Notes under the pieces: generated by a model
The model's input: only the letters and a program-made list of their open reading frames with translations
Database searches by the model: none
Told to the model about the DNA's origin: nothing
Translations under genes and position numbers: made by a program
Assembly (NCBI GenBank): GCA_002440975.1
Contig: DJWN01000015.1
Span: 1 to 40,297 of the forward strand
Direction: 5' to 3'
Length of the DNA stretch: 40,297 nt
DNA from: Bacteroidales bacterium UBA6229
Lineage (GTDB): Bacteria; Bacteroidota; Bacteroidia; Bacteroidales; F082
Shown here: piece after piece, positions 16,907-25,322 of the stretch
How positions within the stretch are numbered: position 1 is the stretch's first letter
How the letters are laid out: every line of letters starts with the position of its first letter

Positions 16907-17177
16907 TTATGGTATTGCAAGATAGTTGTTGCAGCCAGTGCTTACAGCTTCGCGGATGGATGCAGGAGTGGCATAATCGGTAAGCATAACAACCGGAATT
17001 GCCAGACCGCATTTCTTTATTTCGTGTGTGGCTTCAAAGCCCGAAAGTTCAGGCATCATGGCATCCATCAGAACCAAATTGTTTTGTTTTGCACAAATCT
17101 ATTGCTTTTGAACCGGTATTGAAGAATAGTGATCCTGTTTGCTTAAGAGCTGTCAGCTCAGATACCCTTATACCCAT
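16907..17177 (-). pseudogene. Frameshifted response-regulator receiver remnant
   Basis: On the minus strand, from about 17177, the frame reads SELTALKQTGSLFFNTGSKA and IDLCKTKQ. It shifts by one base near 17076-17090 and continues with NLVLMDAMMPELSGFEATHE, IPVVMLTDYATPASI and GCNNYLAIP, then stops. This is a receiver domain: the phospho-acceptor Asp (LMDAMMPE) and the Thr/Ser strand (VVMLTDYA) are visible. The first strand with the acidic pair is missing and the conserved Lys-Pro end reads Ile-Pro. It starts close behind the ClC gene stop, on the same strand. It is most likely the tail of a lost hybrid kinase or regulator. Confidence 0.75.
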
Positions 17178-17187
17178 AAACCTTTCC

Positions 17188-18960
17188 CTAATCATCCGAA
17201 ATCTCACTCAGTTTTTTACGATAAGTCGAAAACACATTGGCGCGCGACACATAACCCAGGTAGCGTCCTTTATGAACCACGGGAATATTATACTTGCCCG
17301 ATTCCTGAAACTTACGGGCCACTTCGGCCATGGGCTCGCCGGGGTCGATGATATACTTAGGCATCACCATCAGGTTTTCAACAGTAGTATCGTAAAGATC
17401 CGTATCAAACATAATATTGCGCACATCATCCATCAGGATATGACCCAAAAAGCTTTCATCCTCATCCACCACCGGAAAAATATTTCGTTTGGACTGCGCA
17501 ATGATGCCAACCAAATCGCGTAAGGTAGTGCCGGGTCTTATCACACTAAAATTCGTCTCGACAAGCCTGCGCAGACTCATCATATTCAATATGCTGCGGT
17601 CTTTATTATGGGTAAGTAATTCTCCACGCTCTGCCAGTTGATAGGTGTAAACCGAATTGGTGTTGAATACTTTAACGGTTGCAAATGCGATGGTACTCAC
17701 GATCATCAGCGGCACAAAAAGGGTGTAGCCGTTGGTGATTTCGGCAATCAGAAAAATACCTGTAAGCGGTGCATGAAGGATGCCGGCAATCATGCCTGCC
17801 ATGCCAACCAGTGCAAATTTCCCGGGATGCAAATCGCCTAATCCCAATTGATTCGTAAACAAAGCAAAAAACAAGCCCGTGAAGGCACCAATAAAAAGGG
17901 CTGGAGCAAAAACGCCTCCCACACCTCCGGCTCCAAAAGTAAAGGCTGTTGCAAATGCCTTTACCAGAATCACGGCCACGAAAAGTAAAAAAATCACCCA
18001 GCCAATATCTTTGTAGGGGAAGAAAATACTGTTGTTGTACAGGGCACTATAATCGCCCTGCAAACTTTGGTTAATGGCTTCATAACCTTCGCCATAAAGT
18101 GCCGGAAAGAAGAAAATCAATACACCGAGCAGCACACTGCCAATCAGAAAACGTTTCCACATACTTTCGAAACGTTTAAAAAAGTTTTCCGTAAGGATAT
18201 AAACCCGAGTAAAATAGGCTGAAATGAGGCCTGCCAAAACACCGAGGGCCATGTAATAAACAGTATTACTGGGGTCAAAAGTCTCGTGCAACTCAATGGG
18301 ATACATAACTGCCTGTCCCATCATAAAATAGGAAGTCAGTACGGCTGTAAGCGAGGCTATCAAGAGTGGCACCAGTGATGCCATTGAAAGATCAATCATG
18401 ATTACTTCCAGTGCAAAAACAATCCCGGCAATGGGCGACTGAAAAATAGCTGCCATGGCAGCGGCACTCGAAAGGCTGATCATCAGGGTGATCTGCTTGA
18501 AATTGAGCCGAAGCAGCTGTCCCAGATTTGATCCGATGGCTGCACCTGTCGAAACGGTTGGCCCCTCCAGCCCTACCGAACCTCCAAATCCAACCGTAAA
18601 AGCACTGGTGATGATAGCCGAAAAGGTGTTGTGCCTTTTGATGATGCCGTTTTTGCGGCTGATGGCATACAATACCCCGGGAATGCCGTGGCCAATGTCC
18701 TGCCGCACAATATACCGCATGAAAACAATCACCAGAAAAATCCCAACGGTGGGGTAGATGAAATAGAAATAGTTTTCGTATTGACTGGTAAAACCGCTTG
18801 TTAGTAAATCCTTTATCAGATGGGCAGCATGTTTAATGATGATGGCTGATAATCCTGCCAGGATGCCCACAACAACACTGAGGACATACATCCATTGCTT
18901 GTCGCTGATATGATTGCTGCGCCAGCGTAAAAATCGACGTAAAAGGATTTCAGCTTTCAA
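17188..18960 (-). CDS. ClC-family chloride channel/transporter with CBS domains
   Basis: A 590-residue membrane protein. Family anion-site motifs are present: GHGIPGVLYA near residue 93, GSVGLEGPT near 126 (gating Glu kept, usual Arg replaced by Leu) and GGVGGVFAPALFIGA near 345. The glutamate in GLEGP favours a Cl-/H+ exchanger or gated channel. Two CBS domains follow from about 455 (FSVIRPGTTLRDLVG, then PKYIIDPGEPMAEVARKF and GYVSRANVF), which usually bind adenine nucleotides and tune activity. Length is normal for the CBS-bearing bacterial form. It is a single gene with a TAATTTCG box at 18981-18988 upstream; downstream lies the decayed receiver. Confidence 0.9.
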   Translation of the reverse strand: MKAEILLRRFLRWRSNHISDKQWMYVLSVVVGILAGLSAIIIKHAAHLIKDLLTSGFTSQYENYFYFIYPTVGIFLVIVFMRYIVRQDIGHGIPGVLYAISRKNGIIKRHNTFSAIITSAFTVGFGGSVGLEGPTVSTGAAIGSNLGQLLRLNFKQITLMISLSSAAAMAAIFQSPIAGIVFALEVIMIDLSMASLVPLLIASLTAVLTSYFMMGQAVMYPIELHETFDPSNTVYYMALGVLAGLISAYFTRVYILTENFFKRFESMWKRFLIGSVLLGVLIFFFPALYGEGYEAINQSLQGDYSALYNNSIFFPYKDIGWVIFLLFVAVILVKAFATAFTFGAGGVGGVFAPALFIGAFTGLFFALFTNQLGLGDLHPGKFALVGMAGMIAGILHAPLTGIFLIAEITNGYTLFVPLMIVSTIAFATVKVFNTNSVYTYQLAERGELLTHNKDRSILNMMSLRRLVETNFSVIRPGTTLRDLVGIIAQSKRNIFPVVDEDESFLGHILMDDVRNIMFDTDLYDTTVENLMVMPKYIIDPGEPMAEVARKFQESGKYNIPVVHKGRYLGYVSRANVFSTYRKKLSEISDD

Positions 18961-19069
18961 AAGGTTTTGATTTAAAGGGGCGAAATTATCAAATTGCTTT
19001 CATTCTGGCAACTAAGAGTTTGCCTCCGCTCGTTCGATTGGCGTATCTGGTTAAAAACAATCCTTTTAT

Positions 19070-19077
19070 TATCTTCG
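19070..19077 (+). promoter_or_regulatory. -7 box for exonuclease III gene
   Basis: TATCTTCG, a variant of TAnnTTTG frequent in this phylum, ends 18 bases before the ATG at 19096, leaving a short leader. It also supports the ATG at 19096 over an upstream in-frame start at 18994. Confidence 0.45.
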
Positions 19078-19095
19078 CAGCCTAACACAACAATA

Positions 19096-19860
19096 ATGAA
19101 AATCATCAGCTATAACGTAAACGGCATCAGAGCAGCCATCAACAAAGGCTTTCTCAACTGGCTCAAAACAGAAGTGCCGGATGTGATTTGCCTTCAGGAA
19201 ATTAAAGCCATGCACGAACAAATCCCTTTGATGGATTTTGAAGCCCTGGGCTATCATCATTTTTGGTTTCCGGCCCAAAAAAAGGGATATAGCGGAACGG
19301 CCTTGCTTTCGAGAATTCAACCGGATAATGTGATTTACGGCATGAATTTGCCGCAATATGATAATGAGGGCAGGTTTTTGCGTGCCGATTTTGGGGAGCT
19401 GAGTGTGGTAAGTATTTACCATCCTTCGGGAAGCAGCGGCGACGAGCGTCAGGCTTTTAAGATGCAATGGCTGAACGACTTTCAGGATTATGTGCTAAAC
19501 CTTAGAAAAGAACGTCCCAAGCTGATTCTTTCGGGAGATTATAACATCTGTCATCAGGCTATCGATATCCATGATCCGGTGCGTAATGCCACTGTTTCAG
19601 GTTTTTTACCCGAAGAGCGCGAATGGATGACGGGTTTTTTGGAACAGGGGTTTATCGATAGTTTCAGAGAGGTGAACAAAGCACCGCACAATTACAGTTG
19701 GTGGAGCTATCGTGCCAATGCCCGCGCTAATAATAAAGGCTGGCGTATCGATTATCATATGCTGTCAGAAAATCTGCTTCCGGCATTAAAATCTGCCTCC
19801 ATACTGCCTGATGTAAAGCATTCTGATCATTGTCCGGTAGTGGTTGAACTGGCTGATTAA
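19096..19860 (+). CDS. xth: Exodeoxyribonuclease III (AP endonuclease)
   Basis: A 254-residue cytoplasmic base-excision-repair enzyme that cuts at abasic sites and trims 3' ends. It starts with MKIISYNVNGIRAAINKGF. The metal Glu lies in DVICLQEIKA (about residue 36), the catalytic Asp/Asn in LSGDYNICHQAIDIHDP (about residue 150), and the His/Asp pair in KHSDHCPVVVEL at the C-terminus. All key residues are intact and length is normal. The in-frame upstream start at 18994 is rejected because the added residues do not fit the family and a promoter box lies in between. It converges with acpS, stops three bases apart. Confidence 0.95.
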   Translation: MKIISYNVNGIRAAINKGFLNWLKTEVPDVICLQEIKAMHEQIPLMDFEALGYHHFWFPAQKKGYSGTALLSRIQPDNVIYGMNLPQYDNEGRFLRADFGELSVVSIYHPSGSSGDERQAFKMQWLNDFQDYVLNLRKERPKLILSGDYNICHQAIDIHDPVRNATVSGFLPEEREWMTGFLEQGFIDSFREVNKAPHNYSWWSYRANARANNKGWRIDYHMLSENLLPALKSASILPDVKHSDHCPVVVELAD

Positions 19861-19863
19861 AAG

Positions 19864-20238
19864 CTACTTCTCGAGTACCACAAAAGCACTGGCCATTTCT
19901 TTTACATGCGAAATGCTGAGGTGAATATGTTTTATCTGCTGTTTTTCGATGAATTCCTTCACTTTCCCATGCAGGTGAATTATTGGTTTGCCCAGTTCGT
20001 CTTTGAGCACTTCTATCTCGTGAAAAGCCATGCCATAACGATAGCCTGTTCCAAGTGCCTTAAAAAAAGCTTCTTTGGCGGCAAAGCGGGCTGCATAATG
20101 TTGATATTTGCTGACTTTGTCATCGGCATAGGCCTGTTCGCGTAAGGTAAAAAGTTTCTCTTTTAAACTTGTGCTATTAGTGAGCTGCCGTTCCATTCGG
20201 TTCACTTCAATGATGTCGTTGCCAATGCCAAAAATCAT
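19864..20238 (-). CDS. acpS: Holo-[acyl-carrier-protein] synthase
   Basis: A 124-residue phosphopantetheinyl transferase that moves 4'-phosphopantetheine from CoA to the serine of acyl carrier protein. The two magnesium-binding motifs are present: GIGNDIIEVNR (Asp8) and RFAAKEAFFKALGTG (Glu56). The closing strand HLSISHVKEMASAFVV is typical. Length is normal. It is transcribed alone from a TAACTTTG box about 17 bases upstream, and its stop nearly touches that of exonuclease III on the other strand. Confidence 0.95.
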   Translation of the reverse strand: MIFGIGNDIIEVNRMERQLTNSTSLKEKLFTLREQAYADDKVSKYQHYAARFAAKEAFFKALGTGYRYGMAFHEIEVLKDELGKPIIHLHGKVKEFIEKQQIKHIHLSISHVKEMASAFVVLEK

Positions 20239-20254
20239 AGGGGTAAAATTTAAG

Positions 20255-20262
20255 CAAAGTTA
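20255..20262 (-). promoter_or_regulatory. -7 box for acpS
   Basis: TAACTTTG on the minus strand is an exact TAnnTTTG match 17 bases upstream of the acpS ATG. Confidence 0.5.
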
Positions 20263-20343
20263 GTTCATTTTTAATCAGCAGTCATTTGGTGGATAAGTTA
20301 TTGATTTCTGTGTCTGCAAGTGTATAATGGGGCATAATTGCAG

Positions 20344-20351
20344 TATATTTG
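20344..20351 (+). promoter_or_regulatory. -7-like box directly before the hybrid kinase
   Basis: TATATTTG matches TAnnTTTG but ends only three bases before the ATG at 20355. If it is used, the mRNA would start at or just inside the start codon, that is, nearly leaderless. Confidence 0.3.
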
Positions 20352-20354
20352 CTT

Positions 20355-23300
20355 ATGTTTTTGATCGATTTGGTTTACAATCTGAGTGTTTTAGTTGCTA
20401 TTAGCGTATTATCGGGTTTTATTGATTTGCGGTATAGTCGCGCAAAACTGAATGGCAAGGTACTGCAGGGGATGCTGTTCGGGTTGGCTGCAGTAATTGG
20501 CATGATCTATCCTTTTGTGCTTACTGAGGGAATAATTTTTGACGGACGTACATTGGTTGTGAGTCTGGCAACGGCATTTTTCGGACCGGTTTCGGGTTTG
20601 ATTTCGGGCTTGATTGCTTCTGCATACAGGATTTTTGTAGTTGGTGGCACTGGCACTCTAATGGGTGTGCTTACCGTAGCATCAGCTTTTATAGTTGGAT
20701 TGGGTTTTTATATGTACAAGCTCCACAAGGATTTAAAGACTTTTAGTCTGGGTCAGCTTTACCTGATGGGTTTGCTGGTACATTCGATCATGTTGCTCCT
20801 GATTTTTACCCTTCCGGATATTTATCAAAAAGAAGTTTTTCAGGTGATTTCTCTTAGCGTTGTTGGTGTTTATCCACTTGTAAATGTGCTAATTGGTAAA
20901 ATTCTTTCGGATCAGGAGATGAATCGGGAGTTGATGAAAACCTTGCGCGAAAGTGAAGCACAATATCGGATGTTGATCACCCATCAAACTGATCTGGTAG
21001 TAAAAGTGGATATGGAAAACAAGCTCCGGTATGTAAGTCCATCCTATTGCAGGCTCTTTGAAAAATCTGAAGCAGAAATACTTGGCAAAAATTTCATGCC
21101 CCTGATACATGAAGACGACAGAGAAGCCACCCTGGCAGAGATGAAAAAGCTTTTAGTACCTCCGCATATCGCCTTTATTGAACAAAGGGTTGGAACTCCC
21201 AAAGGCTATCGCTGGTTGGCCTGGTCGAATAAAGCTGTCCTTGACGAAAACGACAACCCTACTGCTGTAATTGGTTTGGGTCGCGATATCACCGATCGCA
21301 AAAACGCCGAACTGGAAAGTCGTCGAAATGAAGAGCGTTATCGCCATTTGTTTAATGCTGCCCCTTTGGGAGCGATACTGGAAGATACGAACGGAATGAT
21401 ACTGGAGGTGAACCAAACTTTATGTGAGTACTACGAATATGAGCCGCACGAATTGATTGGAAAACAAATCTTTGTGTTGGTCCCCGAACATTCCCGGAAA
21501 CAGGCGAAAGAAAACCTGAGTACTATTCGTCATAACAAAATGCTGCACAGTACCATTGAAGGAATCACAAAAAGCGGTGCGATAAAGAAACTCGAACTAT
21601 TCGAAACAGTGATCACACTCCCGGATGGTAACCTGGGGATTTTGTCAATGGCCAAAGACATTACCGAACAGGAACTGACCAAGGTACAGCTTCGCGAAAC
21701 ACAAGTGCGTAATGCTGCTATTATCAGCGCAATACCAGATATAATGTGCACCTTGAACGCCGACGGAGTAGTGGTGGATGTCGTTTTGAGCCCGGATGCA
21801 AACAGCAGAGGCTGGAACGAAAATCAGATGCTGTATAAAAATATAAAATCCTTAGTACCAAGCAGTTTGGCTAACAAGCTCCTGCAAAGTCTTTCAAAAA
21901 CCTTGCAAACAAACGAGTTGGTGTCATTTGAACATGGTATCGGACTGGGACACAATCAAACCTGGATTGATATCAGAATGGTAACAAGTTCTGAAAAAGA
22001 AGTACTTATTATCGTTCGTGATATCAGTAAGCGTAAAAGACAGGAAATAGAAATCCGTAACCAGAATAAGTTTATTGAGCGATTGCTCGATTCTATCCCC
22101 AACCCACTTTTTTATCTGAATCGTGAGGGGGTTTATTTGGGAATAAATAAAGCTTTTGAAGACTTTTATGGCGTAAGAAACAAGGATATCGTTGGGAAAA
22201 AAATATATGAATTGCCATTTGAAGCAGAGCCAATGGAGCGCGATCTGAGTGATCAGGCAATTTTTAGCGGAAAAGAGCACCAACAGATTCTGGAGCGGGT
22301 TATTCAACTTAGTGATGGTTCCATCCGTAATGCCATTATTACCAAATCTTCTTTTCCGGATAGCAGCAATCAGATTGGCGGACTGATTGGAATTATCATG
22401 GATATTACCGACCGGAAAATGATGGAGAAGGATTTGATACAGGCCAAAGAAAAAGCCGAAGAAAGTGATAAACTCAAAACCGCTTTCCTGAATAATCTTT
22501 CGCATGAAATCCGCACACCCCTCAATGCCATTGTTGGATTTTCGGAGCTTCTTGACATGGGCTATTCCAGCGACCAACAGGAAAAATTTGTCCGCATTAT
22601 CAACAGCAATGCCGAACAACTGTTGCATATCATTGATGATGTGCTGGCCATTTCGCGGATGGATTCAGAAACGATGCCGGTCGAAAAATTTGAGTTCAAT
22701 GTGAGCGATTTGTTGCTGGATCTGTATGATACCTTTGAACCTGAGGCAAAGCAAAAGATGCTGGAGTTGACGATACCTGATTTGCCGGATGTTACCATCG
22801 ATGCGGATAAAGGAAAAATTAGGCAGGTGCTCTCCGGCTTGATTTCGAATGCATTGAAATATACAGAAAAAGGGAGTATTAATTTTGGTTGCAAACCACA
22901 AAACAACGAACTTTTGTTTTATACCAGAGATACCGGCATGGGAATAGCTGAATCGGAACAGAAAAAAATATTTGAACGATTCTACAGAAGCGATGAAGTG
23001 CAACTAAAAGCAATCAGAGGTAATGGCCTCGGATTGAGCATTGCCAAAGGCTTGGTTGAATTGATGCAGGGCAGGATTCAATTAAAATCGGAACACGGAA
23101 AGGGAAGCGAGTTTTCCTTTACTGTCCCGTTAAAAGTTTCCCCGTTGCTTCAGCAAAAAAAGAATCAGGAAACCAATCCTAAGCTTTCTTTTTCAAGGAT
23201 TTTAATTGCTGAAGATGAGCAGGACAACTTTGAATTGATCCGTTTAGGTATTAAAAATATTTGTAAGCAAATCGATCATGCACGTAACGGAAAAGAAGCG

Positions 23301-23546
23301 GTTGAACTGGTTAAAACCAAAAACTACGATCTTGTGCTTATGGATTTGAAAATGCCGGTTATGAATGGGCTTGATGCAACGGCAATTATTACAGCCATTA
23401 AATCCCATATCCCTGTTGTGGCAGTTTCAGCATTTCAGCTTCCTGAAGAAAAACAACGTGCCAAAAAAGCCGGGTGTGTTGCCTTCCTGGAAAAACCCAT
23501 TCAACTACAGCAGCTTTTTAAGATATTGGCTGATATAGGTAATTAA
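20355..23546 (+). CDS. Hybrid sensor histidine kinase (5TM receptor, four PAS, kinase, receiver)
   Basis: A 1063-residue inner-membrane sensor. Domains in order: a 5TMR-LYT-type receptor with about five or six helices (1-180, containing ATAFFGPVSGLISGLIASAY), four PAS domains (about 200-315, 325-440, 445-555, 560-690), a dimerisation/phospho-acceptor domain with LSHEIRTPLNAIVGF (His717), an ATPase domain (NALKYTEKG, DTGMGI, GNGLGLSIAKG), and a receiver (IAEDEQDNF, LVLMDLKMPVMNG with Asp997, FLEKPI). The phosphorelay would end at the attached receiver or move to a separate Hpt protein. 5TMR-LYT receptors are best known from LytS-type kinases, so cell-wall or membrane-state sensing is possible; the ligand is unknown. 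It stands alone, convergent with pabC. Confidence 0.9.
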   Translation: MFLIDLVYNLSVLVAISVLSGFIDLRYSRAKLNGKVLQGMLFGLAAVIGMIYPFVLTEGIIFDGRTLVVSLATAFFGPVSGLISGLIASAYRIFVVGGTGTLMGVLTVASAFIVGLGFYMYKLHKDLKTFSLGQLYLMGLLVHSIMLLLIFTLPDIYQKEVFQVISLSVVGVYPLVNVLIGKILSDQEMNRELMKTLRESEAQYRMLITHQTDLVVKVDMENKLRYVSPSYCRLFEKSEAEILGKNFMPLIHEDDREATLAEMKKLLVPPHIAFIEQRVGTPKGYRWLAWSNKAVLDENDNPTAVIGLGRDITDRKNAELESRRNEERYRHLFNAAPLGAILEDTNGMILEVNQTLCEYYEYEPHELIGKQIFVLVPEHSRKQAKENLSTIRHNKMLHSTIEGITKSGAIKKLELFETVITLPDGNLGILSMAKDITEQELTKVQLRETQVRNAAIISAIPDIMCTLNADGVVVDVVLSPDANSRGWNENQMLYKNIKSLVPSSLANKLLQSLSKTLQTNELVSFEHGIGLGHNQTWIDIRMVTSSEKEVLIIVRDISKRKRQEIEIRNQNKFIERLLDSIPNPLFYLNREGVYLGINKAFEDFYGVRNKDIVGKKIYELPFEAEPMERDLSDQAIFSGKEHQQILERVIQLSDGSIRNAIITKSSFPDSSNQIGGLIGIIMDITDRKMMEKDLIQAKEKAEESDKLKTAFLNNLSHEIRTPLNAIVGFSELLDMGYSSDQQEKFVRIINSNAEQLLHIIDDVLAISRMDSETMPVEKFEFNVSDLLLDLYDTFEPEAKQKMLELTIPDLPDVTIDADKGKIRQVLSGLISNALKYTEKGSINFGCKPQNNELLFYTRDTGMGIAESEQKKIFERFYRSDEVQLKAIRGNGLGLSIAKGLVELMQGRIQLKSEHGKGSEFSFTVPLKVSPLLQQKKNQETNPKLSFSRILIAEDEQDNFELIRLGIKNICKQIDHARNGKEAVELVKTKNYDLVLMDLKMPVMNGLDATAIITAIKSHIPVVAVSAFQLPEEKQRAKKAGCVAFLEKPIQLQQLFKILADIGN

Positions 23547-23595
23547 ATCGTAAAAGTTTGATACAAAAGTATTTTCAGCTTTTTTAGATTAATTT

Positions 23596-24219
23596 TTAAA
23601 GTAGCTGCACATGGATGGCTGCCGTTTCGACAACTTTACTTTCTTCCCACCCAATCATGGCATTAAAGCATTTGAAATGACTAAATTTATCCAGATATGA
23701 TACCTCAATATCAGCTTCTTTGATTAAACCCTGATCAAGCAGAAATGCTCTGCGTACACCTTTGAGCAAGGGTTGTGCAGGTGTAAGCCATTCATTGCCA
23801 TCAAAAAAACCAATATTGCAATAGGTTGTATCGGTGAGCAAATCGTTTTGTACAATCAGTACATCATCTGCCTCTTTTTTTTGTTGGTGTAACTGATTCA
23901 GGCTTGTTCGGTCTGAAAATTTCAGATTGTAGTTCAAAAGATTGGCTTCAATGAGTTGGAGTTTATGAATGGGTTTATAATTATATATCTGATAATCGGG
24001 CCGCCCCATTTGTTTGCCATACAGTATCCTGCATTTGTATCTGCCGATTAAGGGAAACGGAGAGGCTTTGATCCATTCCCAAAGCTTGTGTTTTACGCTG
24101 TTTCCAAAAAGTTTCTCAGTAGCAAAATCCATCCTGGCCTGGTGATAATCGAGCAACGGAAAATTACCGTCCACCAATAATATGCTTTCCAGTAGTGGAA
24201 ATTTCTTATTGACTGTCAT
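23596..24219 (-). CDS. pabC: Aminotransferase class IV, probable aminodeoxychorismate lyase
   Basis: A 207-residue PLP-fold protein, short for class IV (usually about 270). It has YHQARMDFATEKLFG near residue 25, where the family has a conserved Arg, KCRILYGK near residue 60, and DDVLIVQNDLLTDTTYCNIGFFDG near 117, matching the family's E/D-x-x-x-N-I segment. The catalytic Lys is likely in the first half of the fold (RYKCRILYG). Together with the upstream pabB gene (six bases away) it would turn aminodeoxychorismate into 4-aminobenzoate and pyruvate for folate synthesis. The assignment leans on this operon. Confidence 0.8.
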   Translation of the reverse strand: MTVNKKFPLLESILLVDGNFPLLDYHQARMDFATEKLFGNSVKHKLWEWIKASPFPLIGRYKCRILYGKQMGRPDYQIYNYKPIHKLQLIEANLLNYNLKFSDRTSLNQLHQQKKEADDVLIVQNDLLTDTTYCNIGFFDGNEWLTPAQPLLKGVRRAFLLDQGLIKEADIEVSYLDKFSHFKCFNAMIGWEESKVVETAAIHVQLL

Positions 24220-24225
24220 GCGATA

Positions 24226-25221
24226 TTATGGTTTGGCTGATTGAAAAGTAAAAGGCAGATAAACCTTTTGTAACAGTTCTTCGTACTCGGTTTTGGCATT
24301 GCTGTTTACCGTGATTCCACCTCCTGCCTTGTAAACCAGGCCGTCTTTTGTTTGTTCCACAAAGCGAATCATCACGCCACTATCAAGATTTTTGCCGTCA
24401 AAAACACCCATCACACCGGTATAATAGCCTCTTTGATATTTTTCCAATTCCTGAATGAGTTCAAGGGTTCGTTTTTTTGGTGCACCGGAGATAGACCCAG
24501 CCGGAAGCAATTTTTGAAATAAATTTCCAAGCTTGTCCAAATAGTTTGATGGCAACTCACCACTGATCTTGCTGCTGGTCTGCCAAAGTGCTCCCTGCCA
24601 GGTAAAGACTTTTTGAAGATACCGGAATTTTTCCACGCGAATGTTTTCTGCTACACTGTTTAAATCATTCCGCAACAGATCAACAATGGTATAATGTTCA
24701 GCTTTTTCTTTGGGATCGTCAAGTAATTGCTGATCAGCACCTTCACAATCAGCGTTTATTGTTCCTTTCATCGGGAAAGTGCTGATCATTTCCTTTTGAA
24801 TAGTCACAAAAGTCTCGGGCGAAAAAACAACACATTCATCGGCCAGCCAAAGTTTGTATTTTGCCTGGCTGTACTCAAAAATTTGCAACAGCTTAAGATT
24901 AGTCTCTACCGGAACAGGCATGGTGAGGTTAAGCAAATAAGTATCGCCCCGGCCAAGGTGAAACATCAGCTGTTCAAAGGCTTGTAAATAGTGTTTTTTG
25001 TCAGCCTCGGCAGGAAGGAAAAATGAATTTTCAGGCAGTTCTTCAGGTTTTCCGTAATCGGGTCCGGTGCCGTTGATGGCGTATCTTATTTGTTGAGGAT
25101 CAATTTCATTCAATGGTATAACAAAAGGTTTTTGAAGTTCAAAATCCAACACAAACAGGAATGGAACCCGCGCTTTTCCGAGTTTATTCATTTGCCGAAA
25201 AACTGCATCTGCCTGATTCAT
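24226..25221 (-). CDS. pabB: Aminodeoxychorismate synthase component I
   Basis: A 331-residue chorismate-binding enzyme that adds the amino group of glutamine to chorismate. Conserved parts are FPMKGTI, EHYTIVDLLRNDLNSVAENI near residue 155 and LLPAGSISGAPKKRTLELIQ near 240, then GYYTGVMGVFDG and MIRFVEQ. It lacks the long N-terminal domain of TrpE and is also shorter than E. coli PabB (about 450), as in many Bacteroidota. It forms an operon with pabC. A TATCTTTG box lies only five bases before the ATG at 25221, so the true start may be the next Met at 25191 (MNKLGKARVPF), a point to test. Confidence 0.9.
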   Translation of the reverse strand: MNQADAVFRQMNKLGKARVPFLFVLDFELQKPFVIPLNEIDPQQIRYAINGTGPDYGKPEELPENSFFLPAEADKKHYLQAFEQLMFHLGRGDTYLLNLTMPVPVETNLKLLQIFEYSQAKYKLWLADECVVFSPETFVTIQKEMISTFPMKGTINADCEGADQQLLDDPKEKAEHYTIVDLLRNDLNSVAENIRVEKFRYLQKVFTWQGALWQTSSKISGELPSNYLDKLGNLFQKLLPAGSISGAPKKRTLELIQELEKYQRGYYTGVMGVFDGKNLDSGVMIRFVEQTKDGLVYKAGGGITVNSNAKTEYEELLQKVYLPFTFQSAKP

Positions 25222-25226
25222 GCCGG

Positions 25227-25234
25227 CAAAGATA
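25227..25234 (-). promoter_or_regulatory. -7 box near the pabB start
   Basis: TATCTTTG on the minus strand is an exact TAnnTTTG match. It is five bases from the first ATG, which suggests a leaderless mRNA or a start ten codons downstream. Confidence 0.4.
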
Positions 25235-25297
25235 GTTTTCCTGCGCTTTATTTTTGGTGCCCGATAATTCTTTCTTCTCTCTTTTTGCTGGTTTTAG

Positions 25298-25305
25298 TAC
25301 ATTTG
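25298..25305 (+). promoter_or_regulatory. -7 box for secreted nuclease gene
   Basis: TACATTTG matches TAnnTTTG and ends 17 bases before the ATG at 25323. Confidence 0.45.
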
Positions 25306-25322
25306 CCCTCCAAGTAAATACC

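Noticed and set aside
21924..22628. Open frame of 234 codons on the - strand over the hybrid kinase
   Set aside because: It lies wholly inside the PAS and kinase region of a well-supported gene and has no recognisable motif.
25254..25322. Upstream in-frame extension of the secreted nuclease
   Set aside because: The signal peptide begins at the ATG on 25323 and a -7 box lies inside the extension.
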